NCBI RefSeq assembly: GCF_035046505.1
Contig: NC_089822.1
Span: 116,267,307-116,331,306, forward strand
Direction of reading: 5' to 3'
Length of the DNA: 64,000 bases
Source of the DNA: Tiliqua scincoides
Taxonomy: Eukaryota > Chordata > Lepidosauria > Squamata > Scincidae
The translations under genes were made by a program, and so were the position numbers. The notes under the pieces are model-generated. The model had not been told where the DNA came from, did no database searches, and was given only the letters and a program-made list of their open reading frames with translations. Numbering within the stretch: position 1 is the stretch's first letter; every line of letters starts with the position of its first letter. Below, piece after piece: positions 53,801-64,000 of this stretch.

Positions 53801-55446
53801 CCTCACAGCCTAATCCTAGGCATGTCTACTCAGGAGTAAGTCCTGTTATACTCAGTGGGGCTCAAGGTACACCAACATACATTGTACACATAAATGTTAT
53901 ATGTTATGATGGCACAAACATTGTAAAAAAAACTCTGGTAGATCTCTGGGCCTTGCTGGGTTTCAAAGTAGCTCTCGAGCCAAAAAAGTGTGAGCACCCC
54001 TGGATTAGGGTATGTGCATCAAGGGTTAAACAAGCCACTACTTGGGAGGGGCACTGCTGTCCAATCACCATTACAGCCACTCCCCTTGGCATTTATAAAT
54101 CAGGCAGCAGCTGCTAGGGTCTCTAAAAAGTTTGCAAAGCACTGATTTAAAGCATTAATATAATAGAACTGTACTAAAGGAAATATACACTGCATATTAA
54201 TTACAACGACACTGGTTAGGTCACTATAGGTGTGCACCCGTATTTGTGGAGTGTTGTGTACCAGAACCCCCATGGATACTATGATGAATACATGACGTAT
54301 GGGTTTTCATATAGAGGAGATGAGTGCTTATATTATTCATATTAATTACAAGCATTTAGCTAATATAAGGGGTACAATTTATGGAAATGGGCTTCCAAGA
54401 GGTATGAAAGTTCAAAAGATTGGGAACCACTGCAGGAGAAGCATTAATCAGATCCTTCTTTAAGGTGCCTGGTGTGTTACGCCAGAGGCTCAACATGTAA
54501 CATAGAACTTATAACTGGGAGTGTGCAATTCACAGCAGAGAGACAAGCACCAAGGAATGTGTGTGACAAGTGCAGCTGCACATAGTTGCAACCAATGGGT
54601 CTGCTTCTGAGTAAACAGGGTTGCAACTTCTGTTTACTCAGAAGCAGACCCATTGCTTTCCATGGGTGTTATTCTTAAGCAATGGTGCCCTGAGCTGTAG
54701 CCTGGGACCCTGTTTCAGATGGAAAGGAGGATTCCATCCTGGGGTTTGGAAAGCAGACCTGTGCCAAACGTGAGCATGTGCAAAATGGAAGGAGGCAGGC
54801 TGCCATTAGAGAGGGGAGCAGCAGAAAGGCCAGCTTTAGCTGGAGCTTTCCAGGGGTTGCTTTGCAGGCTGCTGCCTCACAGGGTTGTTGTGAAGGCGCA
54901 AGAGGTAGGGGAAATGGGGCGGGTGGGCGGACTGGGTCCCAGAAGGGAGTGGGACGGGTGGTGGGTCTCCATGTTGGACCGACTAGGGTCACAGCACGAA
55001 AAGGGCTGGAGCACTGCCTGGGTGGGGCGCGGCTCCTCGGGAGAAAGTCCCACTGCCTGCAGGGGACCGTGGTGGACACAAGAGGCGGGCGGCAGCCTCA
55101 GGCAGAGGAAGGCTCCAGAAGGCAGCCAGGCTGGAGGTCGGCGGTGCCGAAACCTCCGCTCAGCTCCGGCCTTCCAGCGCTCAAGCCCGCCCAGTGCCGC
55201 CCTTCCTCGCTCCGCCGTCCAGTCCGAGAGGCGCCTGCAGGTGCAGTCCTCGCCCCTCCTGTCTTCGCCCGCCCACCGCCGTCCTTTGATTGGTTCACCG
55301 AAGTGGCCCGGCCCGGCCGCGGCGCCCTTGGGAGCGACCCCAGCTTTGCTTCGGGCTCCCCCAGCGCGCGCCCTCACCAGTCGCGGGGCCAGGAACGGCG
55401 GCCTCCACAGCTGCCTGCTGGCGTTCAGAGCAACCGCCGCTGCCAT
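34927..55446 (-). CDS. IDH3G: Isocitrate dehydrogenase [NAD] subunit gamma, mitochondrial
   Basis: Regulatory gamma subunit of the mitochondrial alpha2-beta-gamma IDH3 complex (isocitrate + NAD+ to 2-oxoglutarate, CO2 and NADH; TCA cycle). Coding exons in transcript order: 55446-55378, 53302-53261, 50838-50741, 50590-50478, 47761-47701, 41322-41190, 40452-40319, 39976-39874, 38749-38603, 37520-37426, 37037-36977, 35022-34927; all junctions GT/AG, all phases compatible, 384 residues seen against 393 in human. The N-terminus [20 protein letters not shown] is a basic, acid-free mitochondrial presequence. Later blocks: [99 protein letters not shown] and [18 protein letters not shown]. The last codons are uncertain: the twelfth exon ends at a good donor, so a small final exon was not identified. 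Head-to-head with RPL10, tail-to-tail with SRPK3. Confidence 0.95.
35438..35890. mobile_element. hAT MITE (453 bp)
   Basis: CAGGGGTGCCCAAACCCCGG at the left and AAACTTTGGACACCCCTG at the right. Octamers ATCTAGAG (35430-35437) and ATCCAGAG (35891-35898) differ at one base. It is in the same family as 48716-49166 and sits inside a diverged repeat with GGGCGCAATCC termini (about 35364-36178). Confidence 0.85.
36193..36384. mobile_element. Palindromic MITE, GGGGCCCAATCC termini
   Basis: GGGGCCCAATCCTATCCAAC at the left and AGTTGGATAGGACTGGACCCC at the right are inverted ends with a mirrored centre (AAGGGAATGTTTGTTCCCTT). IDH3G intron. Confidence 0.75.
36395..36433. repeat. (CA)n microsatellite
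   Basis: Uninterrupted CA dinucleotide run of about 19 units directly after the preceding MITE. Confidence 0.95.
36977..37037 (-). CDS. IDH3G: IDH3G eleventh exon
   Basis: Acceptor CCATTACAG, donor AAT|GTGAGT; 61 nt. Completes a Lys codon, then [20 protein letters not shown]. Confidence 0.94.
37426..37520 (-). CDS. IDH3G: IDH3G tenth exon
   Basis: Acceptor CCCCCTTCAG, donor CTGAA|GTATGT; 95 nt. Encodes [20 protein letters not shown] and [11 protein letters not shown], the conserved family block near the C-terminus. Confidence 0.95.
38269..38445 (+). mobile_element. tRNA-derived SINE
   Basis: TAGCTCAGTGGGAGAG (A box), CCCAGGGTCAATCCCTGGG (B box region and T-arm-like stem), then the SINE body CAGAGGAAAATTCCTGTCTG and GCCACTGCCTGC. 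The best preserved tRNA-like head in the window. It is antisense to IDH3G. Confidence 0.85.
38603..38749 (-). CDS. IDH3G: IDH3G ninth exon
   Basis: Acceptor GAATTTCCAG, donor GACG|GTGAGG; 49 codons. Encodes [49 protein letters not shown], including the NLYG and AGLVGG motifs of isocitrate/isopropylmalate dehydrogenases. Confidence 0.96.
39011..39598. mobile_element. hAT relic (588 bp)
   Basis: CAGTGGTTCCCAAACTGTGG at the left and GTCTGGGAAACTG at the right; GGTCGTGACCCACCAG near the left end returns complementary as CACGACCCACCAACAA. Octamers TACTAGAA and CACCAGGA differ at three positions, suggesting age. Interior sequence is shared with about 46300-46640. Confidence 0.65.
39874..39976 (-). 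CDS. IDH3G: IDH3G eighth exon
   Basis: Acceptor CCCATAAAG, donor CAG|GTATAC; 103 nt. Its first G completes the Met codon, then [20 protein letters not shown] and [14 protein letters not shown]. Confidence 0.94.
40319..40452 (-). CDS. IDH3G: IDH3G seventh exon
   Basis: Acceptor CTCCCCACAG, donor CAT|GTAAGT; 134 nt. Encodes [44 protein letters not shown] plus two bases of Met. Confidence 0.95.
41190..41322 (-). CDS. IDH3G: IDH3G sixth exon
   Basis: Acceptor TTTTCCTCCACAG, donor GAG|GTGTGG; 133 nt. Encodes [52 protein letters not shown] is a family signature. Confidence 0.96.
41813..41886. repeat. (CT)n(CA)n(GA)n compound microsatellite
   Basis: CTCTCTCT run, then about 25 CA units, then AGAGAGAG. 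IDH3G intron. Confidence 0.95.
42228..47376 (-). mobile_element. DIRS-type retrotransposon relic, second copy
   Basis: Broken DIRS element in an IDH3G intron on the gene's own strand. About 42228-42370 returns inverted at about 47220-47376 (shared GGAGGCAGGGCCAA, AGCACAGGGATCCAG), and about 42618-42730 is an internal complementary segment. From 5' to 3' on the minus strand: an uncharacterised part (about 47.2-45.3 kb), a reverse transcriptase area (about 45.2-44.0 kb, with [15 protein letters not shown]) and a tyrosine recombinase end (about 43.0-42.75 kb, [14 protein letters not shown]). Several breaks; not functional. A hAT has inserted into it, and hAT-like sequence lies at about 45.9-46.65 kb. 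Its layout and recombinase end match the 15.7-kb copy, but the inverted repeats differ, so it is probably another subfamily. Confidence 0.85.
43558..43796. mobile_element. hAT MITE nested in the second DIRS relic
   Basis: TAGGGGTGTCAAACATAAGG at the left and CTAGTTTGACACCCCTG at the right; 239 bp. AACTAGAG is duplicated perfectly (43550-43557 and 43797-43804). Confidence 0.9.
47701..47761 (-). CDS. IDH3G: IDH3G fifth exon
   Basis: Acceptor GGCTTTATAG, donor TACG|GTGAGA; 61 nt. Encodes [19 protein letters not shown] flanked by split Gly and Arg codons. The intron after it holds the second DIRS relic. Confidence 0.95.
48102..48565. mobile_element. Tc1/mariner (Tigger-like) non-autonomous element
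   Basis: CAGGTATAACCTACTTATCC at the left and GAATAAGGAGACTCAACCTG at the right are inverted ends. TA flanks both sides (48100-48101 and 48566-48567), as in TA-targeting mariner-type elements. 464 bp, no transposase. Confidence 0.75.
48716..49166. mobile_element. hAT MITE (451 bp)
   Basis: CAGGGGTGCCCAAACCCCAG at the left and AAAGTTCGGACACCCCTG at the right; octamers ACATTGAA and ACATAGAA differ at one base. Same family and nearly the same length as 35438-35890. Confidence 0.85.
49533..49822. repeat. GC-rich minisatellite, three units
   Basis: Three imperfect units start GCAGCC(C/T)TGAG at about 49533, 49622 and 49742. Each ends with a GCTGCTGCTG-type stretch and a (T/C)GCCC or CACCC boundary; the middle unit is longer through an internal partial repeat. 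IDH3G intron. Confidence 0.75.
50010..50385. repeat. Repeat with GGTATCAGCAGGGGATCTG start
   Basis: GTGGGCCTTTGGTATCAGCAG...CTCCATGGATAATG resembles Tigger/mariner-like interspersed elements. Related sequence occurs at about 580-930 and about 22600-22900. Ends were not resolved. Confidence 0.5.
50478..50590 (-). CDS. IDH3G: IDH3G fourth exon
   Basis: Acceptor CTACCCCAG, donor AAAG|GTAACA; 113 nt. Encodes [20 protein letters not shown] and [17 protein letters not shown]. Confidence 0.95.
50741..50838 (-). CDS. IDH3G: IDH3G third exon
   Basis: Acceptor TTTTTCCTACAG, donor TTCAG|GTATAA; 98 nt. Encodes [20 protein letters not shown] and [21 protein letters not shown] is the N-terminal nucleotide-fold motif of the family. 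Confidence 0.96.
52950..53130 (-). mobile_element. 181-bp palindromic hAT MITE, copy 2 (inverted)
   Basis: Same length and arms as 24665-24845, with perfect GTCTGGAG octamers (52942-52949 and 53131-53138). The centre CATCTGTGGGATG is the exact reverse complement of the centre of copy 1, so it lies in the opposite orientation. It is 130 bp from the second IDH3G exon. Confidence 0.95.
53261..53302 (-). CDS. IDH3G: IDH3G second exon (short)
   Basis: Acceptor CATCTTCCTTACAG, donor TTCG|GTTTGT; 42 nt, phase 0 at both ends. Encodes [14 protein letters not shown], aligning with the CRN/SRN segment before the PPSAKYGG start of the mature human protein. The short length makes this the least certain internal exon. 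Confidence 0.8.
53558..54144. mobile_element. hAT element, outer host of a nested hAT
   Basis: CAGTGGTTCACAGAG at the left and AAGTTTGCAAAGCACTG at the right; ATTTAAAG is duplicated perfectly (53550-53557 and 54145-54152). Another hAT (53632-54002) lies inside. Confidence 0.88.
53632..54002. mobile_element. hAT element nested in a hAT
   Basis: CAGGGGTGCTCAATAGGTGG at the left and GTGTGAGCACCCCTG at the right; GATTAGGG is duplicated perfectly (53624-53631 and 54003-54010). A copy of the short TTACTCCCAGG repeat (about 53745-53868) lies within it, giving three nesting levels. Confidence 0.9.
54594..54654. repeat. Perfect 25-bp-arm hairpin
   Basis: Left arm 54594-54618 (AATGGGTCTGCTTCTGAGTA...) is the exact reverse complement of right arm 54630-54654, with an 11-nt loop. 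Arm sequence is related to the short GAGTAAAC/TTTACTC repeat family. IDH3G first intron. Confidence 0.92.
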
Positions 55447-55650
55447 CCTGGAAGCGTTCCTGAAGTCCGCAGGGGGAGGCAGAGCCCTGGCCAGACGCCG
55501 CCGGAATCTCGCGAGAGTTGCAAGAGAAAGCTGCGCGTGCGGAGCGAAGGCTGCGCGTGCGCAGGAAGACCTCTCCACCGAGGGGAGACGGCCTGGGGGC
55601 TCTCGATCCCACGCATGCGCACTAGTTGCCGCTGCTGCGCCGCGGCGGTG
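55090..55650 (-). promoter_or_regulatory. IDH3G: CpG island promoter of IDH3G
   Basis: Dense CpG and GC content surrounds the first coding exon, in sharp contrast with the AT-richer flanks, with no obvious TATA box. CTCGCGAGA-type and TGCGCATGCGC-type motifs (about 55508-55516 and 55611-55621), typical of housekeeping promoters, lie upstream of the ATG. Confidence 0.75.
55378..55446 (-). CDS. IDH3G: IDH3G first coding exon, presequence
   Basis: ATG at 55446-55444 after GCATCCAGG-like context; 23 codons [23 protein letters not shown]; donor CTG|GTGAGG. It is rich in Ala, Arg and hydrophobic residues with no acidic residue, as for matrix targeting. An in-frame upstream ATG at about 55578 is also open but would add over 40 residues, so this start is preferred. 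Confidence 0.85.
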
Positions 55651-55719
55651 GATGAGCAGCAGCGGCCTGTAGAAGGAGGGTCATTCTGAAAAAGCCTCCT
55701 TGGATCTCCAATACAGCAG

Positions 55720-55864
55720 TGGCGTAGCTGGAGGGGGGCAGTCAAGCGGCCCCTCCCTTCGCACCCATTCCCAGCAGGAGGAGCAAAACGGAGCCGTACG
55801 GAATGGCTCCGAGGGGAGGGGCCACTTGCCCGCCTCGCAGCCGGCCTGTGTGCTCCGCCCCCCT
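55720..55864. repeat. Short interspersed repeat (CAGTGGCGTAGCTGGAGG)
   Basis: AGCAGTGGCGTAGCTGGAGG and AAACGGAGCCGTACGGAATG look like an interspersed repeat; a weak relative starts at about 45897. The CR1 tail begins immediately after it. Confidence 0.45.
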
Positions 55865-58132
55865 CATAAGAACATAAGAACAGCCCCACTGGATCAGGCC
55901 ATAGGCCCATCTAGTCCAGCTTCCTGTATCTCACAGCGGCCCACCAAATGCCCCAGGGAGCACACCAGACAACAAGAGACCTCATCCTGGTGCCCTCCCC
56001 TACATCTGGCATTCTGACTTAACCCATTTCTAAAATCAGTGGGGCATACACATCATGGCTTGTACCCTATAATGGATTTTTCCTCCAGAAACTCGTCCAA
56101 TCCCCTTTTAAAGGCGTCTAGGCTAGATGCCAGCACCACATCCTGTGGCAAGGAGTTCCACAGACCGACCACGCGCTGAGTAAAGAAATATTTTCTTTTG
56201 TCTGTCCTAACCCGCCCAACACTCAATTTTAGTGGATGTCCCCTGGTTCTGGTATTATGTGAGAGTGTAAAGAGCATCTCCCTATCCACTCTGTCCATCC
56301 CCTGCATAATTTTGTATGTCTCAATCATGTCCCCCCTCAAGCGTCTCTTCTCTAGGCTGAAGAGGCCCAAACGCCGTAGCCTTTCCTCATAAGGAAGGTG
56401 CCCCAGCCCCGTAATCATCTTAGTCGCTCTCTTTTGCACCTTTTCCATTTCCACTATGTCTTTTTTGAGATGCGGCGACCAGAACTGGACACAATACTCC
56501 AGGTGTGGCCTTACCATCGATTTGTACAACGGCATTATAATACTAACCGTTTTGTTCTCAATACCCTTCCTAATGATCCCAAGCATAGAATTGGCCTTCT
56601 TCACTGCCGCCGCACATTGGGTCGACACTTTCATCGACCTGTCCACCACCACCCCAAGATCTCTCTCCTGATCTGTCACAGACAGCTCAGAACCCATCAG
56701 CCTATATCTAAAGTTTTGATTTTTTGCCCCAATGTGCATGACTTTACACTTACTGACATTGAAGCGCATCTGCCATTTTGCTGCCCATTCTGCCAGTCTG
56801 GAGAGATCCTTCTGGAGCTCCTCACAATCACTTCTGGTCTTTACCACTCGGAAAAGTTTGGTGTCATCTGCAAACTTAGCCACTTCACTGCTCAACCCTG
56901 TCTCCAGGTCATTTATGAAGAGGTTGAAAAGCACCGGTCCCAGGACAGATCCTTGGGGCACACCGCTTTTCACCTCTCTCCATTGTGAAAATTGCCCATT
57001 GACACCCACTCTCTGCTTCCTGGCCTCCAACCAGTTCTCAATCCAGGAGAGGACCTGTCCTCTAATTCCCTGACTGTGGAGTTTTTTCAGTAGCCTTTGG
57101 TGAGGGACCGTGTCAAACGCCTTCTGAAAGTCCAGATATATAATGTCCACGGGTTCTCCCGCATCCACATGCCTGTTGACCTTTTCAAAGAATTCTATAA
57201 GGTTTGTGAGGCAAGACTTACCCTTACAGAAGCCATGCTGACTCTCCCTCAGCAAGGCCTGTTCGTCTATGTGTTTTGAGATCCTATCTTTGATGAGGCA
57301 TTCCACCATCTTACCCGGTATAGATGTTAGGCTGACCGGCCTATAGTTTCCCGGGTCCCCCCTCTTTCCCTTTTTAAAAATAGGCGTGACATTTGCTATC
57401 CTCCAATCTTCTGGTACTGTGGCCGTTTTGAGGGACAAGTTGCATACCTTAGTCAAGAGATCTGCAACTTCATTCTTCAATTCCTTAATAACCCTTGGGT
57501 GGATGCCATCAGGGCCCGGTGACTTATTGATCTTTAATTTATCAATGAGGTCTGAAACATCTTCTCTTTTAACCTCTATCTGACTTAACTCCTCGGTTAG
57601 GAGGGGCCGTTCGGGCAGCGGTATCTGCCCGAGGTCTTCTGCCGTGAAGACAGATGCAAAGAACTCATTTAATTTCTCTGCCATCTCTAAGTCTCCTTTT
57701 ATCTCCCCTTTCCCTCCCTCACCATCCAGAGGGCCAACCGCTTCTCTGGCGGGTTTCCTGCTTCTAACATATTTGAAGAAGCTTTTATTATTCCCCTTAA
57801 TGTTGCTGGCCATGCGTTCCTCATAGTCTCGCTTGGCCTCCCCTATCACCTTCTTACATTTCTTTTGCCACAGTTTATGTTCCTTTTTATTCTCTTCATT
57901 AGGGCAAGACTTCCATTTACAGAAGGAAGCTTCCTTGCCCTTCACAGCCTCTCTAACTTGGCTGGTTAGCCATGCGGGCACCCTCCTGGATTTAGTGGAA
58001 CCCTTCTTTCTTTGCGGTATACACCTCTGCTGGGCCTCTATTACTGTTGTTTTAAGCAGCCTCCATGCACTCTGGAGAGACTGGACTCTTTTTACCCTCC
58101 CTTTCAACCTCCAGCGACGCAATACAGTAAGA
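55865..58132 (-). mobile_element. CR1 LINE, 5' truncated, long open ORF2
   Basis: 2.27 kb on the minus strand. ORF2 is open for 689 codons from about 58122 to its natural stop at 56053, without a frame break. It lacks the N-terminal endonuclease but keeps the whole reverse transcriptase: INKSPGPDGIHPRVIKEL, YRPVSLTSIPGKMVE, IIYLDFQKAFDTVPH, SGVPQGSVLGPVLFNLFIND, the catalytic KFADDTKLF, and the C-terminal WNSLPQDVV block. The 3' UTR ends in repeated CTTATGTT octamers, the CR1 hallmark. The open frame implies a recent insertion; the missing 5' part means it is not autonomous. It fills the IDH3G/RPL10 spacer. Confidence 0.95.
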
Positions 58133-58280
58133 AGCGCCTAACGTCGTCCTGCGTAGCACGCAGAACAGCGCCGAAGAAACCGGGCGCTCTAGGCTTCTAA
58201 GTCTATGGTATACCTCCTCATGTCCTACGTCCACGCATACGGCCCAGCGTCTATGATCCCGACCGTCCTAGAGAGGCCCC

Positions 58281-58330
58281 TTTAATAAGCGGCGCGCAGT
58301 CGCGTCTCCCCTCTCTTTCCGCTCGGCGAG
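58281..58330 (+). promoter_or_regulatory. RPL10: RPL10 core promoter and TOP-type first exon
   Basis: A TATA-like TTTAATAAG (58281-58289) lies about 25-30 bp before a pyrimidine tract CTCTCTTTCC (58311-58320), the 5' terminal oligopyrimidine start typical of ribosomal protein mRNAs. Non-coding exon 1 ends at GGCGAG|GTGAGT (58330). A CpG-rich zone continues to about 58620. Confidence 0.75.
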
Positions 58331-58449
58331 GTGAGTGCGCGTGTGGGGTGGAGGCTGTGCCCGGCCCGGCAGAACTAGGCCCCGCTGCCCCTCGGAGAGT
58401 CTCCCCCCCCGACTAACCCTCTCCGTGTCTCTTTTGCAGACCCGCAGCC

Positions 58450-62884
<4,435 letters not shown>

Positions 62885-62934
62885 GTGCCCAGAAGCTCCC
62901 CCATATGCCTCTTGTTTGAAGGAAATTTAATACA

Positions 62935-62940
62935 AATAAA
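62935..62940 (+). terminator. RPL10: RPL10 polyadenylation signal AATAAA
   Basis: Canonical hexamer 51 bp after the stop; a short 3' UTR is normal for ribosomal protein genes. Confidence 0.85.
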
Positions 62941-63135
62941 CACTTCTTGAGAACTAGCTTCAGTGTGGGACTGTTAAAATTGGGATGAGAGAGTGATTAG
63001 TATGTCCCTGAAAGGTGTGGTTCACTCTCTTTTGGGAATGAAGTGAAGAAGCTTATGAATAAGAGAGTGTGTAATCCCTTTTCAGTGTTTTCCATGGTTC
63101 TTACAATACTGTCTCCTTCAGTATTCTTTCACAAG

Positions 63136-63260
63136 GCCTTGGCTCAGGTGGAAGAACATCTGCTTTGCATGCAGACGGTCATAGATGTTCAATCCCTTCA
63201 AGCAGGACAGAGGAAAAATTCCTGTCTGAATACTTTGGAGAGTCACTGCCAGTCTGTGTT
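63136..63260 (+). mobile_element. tRNA-derived SINE
   Basis: TGGCTCAGGTGGAAGAACAT (A box area), TGCATGCAGACGGTC, diverged B box ATGTTCAATCCC, then the SINE body GACAGAGGAAAAATTCCTGT and GAGTCACTGCCAGTCTG. Same family as 38269 and 28392. Confidence 0.8.
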
Positions 63261-63332
63261 GAGAATATTCATAGAATTGGAAGATGCCTAGTAGGTCATC
63301 TAGTCCCCTGCCTGTAGCAGAAATCCTCTAGA

Positions 63333-63480
63333 GCAGTGGTTTTCACCCTTTTCAGCCTGGGACCCACTTCTGAGAATGACAATCTGTCTGGGACCCACTG
63401 GAAGTGATATCAGACAGGAAGTGACATCATGGTGATGCCAGAACCAGAAGTGATGTCATCAAGCAGGGTGACATCACTGT
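63333..63480. mobile_element. hAT-like left end, right end not found
   Basis: CAGTGGTTTTCACCCTTTTC, then GGGACCCACTTCTGAGAATG, resembles the CAGTGGTTCCCAAC family. It is preceded by CTCTAGAG; no matching right end was found before 64000. Confidence 0.5.
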
Positions 63481-63802
63481 TCTTACCTAGGAACTCAAAC
63501 TGTAAATGACAACAAAATATTCCAGCTCAGAAGTTTCTTACAATTCTCCTCCCCTGCTACAATCATCCGCTCCAGGGTGCCACTCCAGGCTTCCTCTTGC
63601 TTCCCATGGGCTCTGTGGGCAGCAGCAGGCAAAGATGCTGTAGGGATGCTCCCCTGCTCCATTACCAGGTTCCAGGGTGCCTCTCGCCTGCTGCTGCTGG
63701 TGGTGATGATCATCCTCACAGCCCACCCCTCTCCCTCCCTCCCTCCACCAAGATGACCCCGCTGCAGGCTCCCTCTCGCCTACCTGCCAGCCAGCCCAAT
63801 CA

Positions 63803-63882
63803 GGTCTACTCAGAAGTAAGTCCCATTGGAGACAATGGGGCTTACTCCTAGGAAAGTGTGGATGGGATTGGGAAGTGTACTA
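63803..63882. repeat. Short squamate repeat copy downstream of RPL10
   Basis: GGTCTACTCAGAAGTAAGTC, CCATTGGAGACAATGGGGCT and TACTCCTAGGAAAGTGTGGA: a well-preserved mirrored copy. 62.95-64.0 kb otherwise has no gene. Confidence 0.7.
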
Positions 63883-64000
63883 GGGGAAGGGCGGACGCTG
63901 CTGCCACCGTAGGTGCACTCTCCTAGGAATGGGGCCGGGCAGCCGCACTCTTGCACAGGAAAAGCTGTACTGAGGTGGATAAATTTATGTACGGAGGGAG

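Noticed and set aside
55576-55578. Upstream in-frame ATG for IDH3G
   Set aside because: It would add more than 40 Arg/Ala-rich residues not seen in the family; the ATG at 55446 gives a normal presequence length.
54719-55689. Two long overlapping + strand ORFs of over 300 codons
   Set aside because: They lie in the CpG island, where stop codons are rare. Composition is Gly/Arg/Ala-rich with no domain, and the minus strand carries the real IDH3G first exon.
56053-58122. 689-codon minus-strand ORF as a host gene
   Set aside because: It is the reverse-transcriptase part of a CR1 LINE, with several fragments of the same element elsewhere in the window.

Overview
The window is nuclear DNA from a vertebrate, most likely a squamate reptile (lizard or snake). 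The evidence is long repeat-filled introns with GT/AG splice sites, CR1 and L2 LINE tails, tRNA-derived and 5S-derived SINEs, DIRS retrotransposons and very many short hAT-type DNA transposons. No bacterial-style operon, CRISPR array or phage is present. Species cannot be fixed from sequence alone.

Three host genes are supported. (1) SRPK3 on the + strand: seven coding exons from 9699 to 25903 give the spacer and C-terminal half of the SR-protein kinase. The N-lobe exons lie upstream of the window. (2) IDH3G on the - strand, convergent with SRPK3: twelve coding exons from 55446 down to 34927 encode nearly the whole gamma subunit of mitochondrial NAD-dependent isocitrate dehydrogenase, starting in a CpG island. 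(3) RPL10 on the + strand, divergent from IDH3G: six coding exons (58450-62884) plus a non-coding TOP-type first exon encode 60S ribosomal protein uL16. The snoRNA SNORA70 sits in its fourth coding-region intron, as in mammals.

Layout: 1-9.7 kb, upstream or intronic DNA with LINE and MITE copies; 9.7-26.8 kb, SRPK3 exons, with one intron holding a DIRS relic (about 15.7-20.7 kb) and a 1.46-kb hAT relic (21.6-23.1 kb); 26.8-33.9 kb, repeat-rich spacer between the two convergent genes; 33.9-55.6 kb, IDH3G with a second DIRS relic in an intron (42.2-47.4 kb) on its coding strand; 55.7-58.3 kb, the IDH3G/RPL10 divergent spacer, almost filled by a young 5'-truncated CR1 whose last 689 codons are open; 58.3-62.95 kb, RPL10; then flank to 64 kb.

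The most striking non-gene signal is a burst of hAT insertions. Fourteen have mapped ends and 8-bp target duplications, and almost all duplications carry TA in the middle. Two are near-perfect 181-bp palindromes in opposite orientation inside introns of SRPK3 and IDH3G. SSR4, the usual head-to-head partner of IDH3G in mammals, is absent from the divergent side, where RPL10 lies instead. I found no new multi-gene system; the novelty is in transposon structure and gene order.
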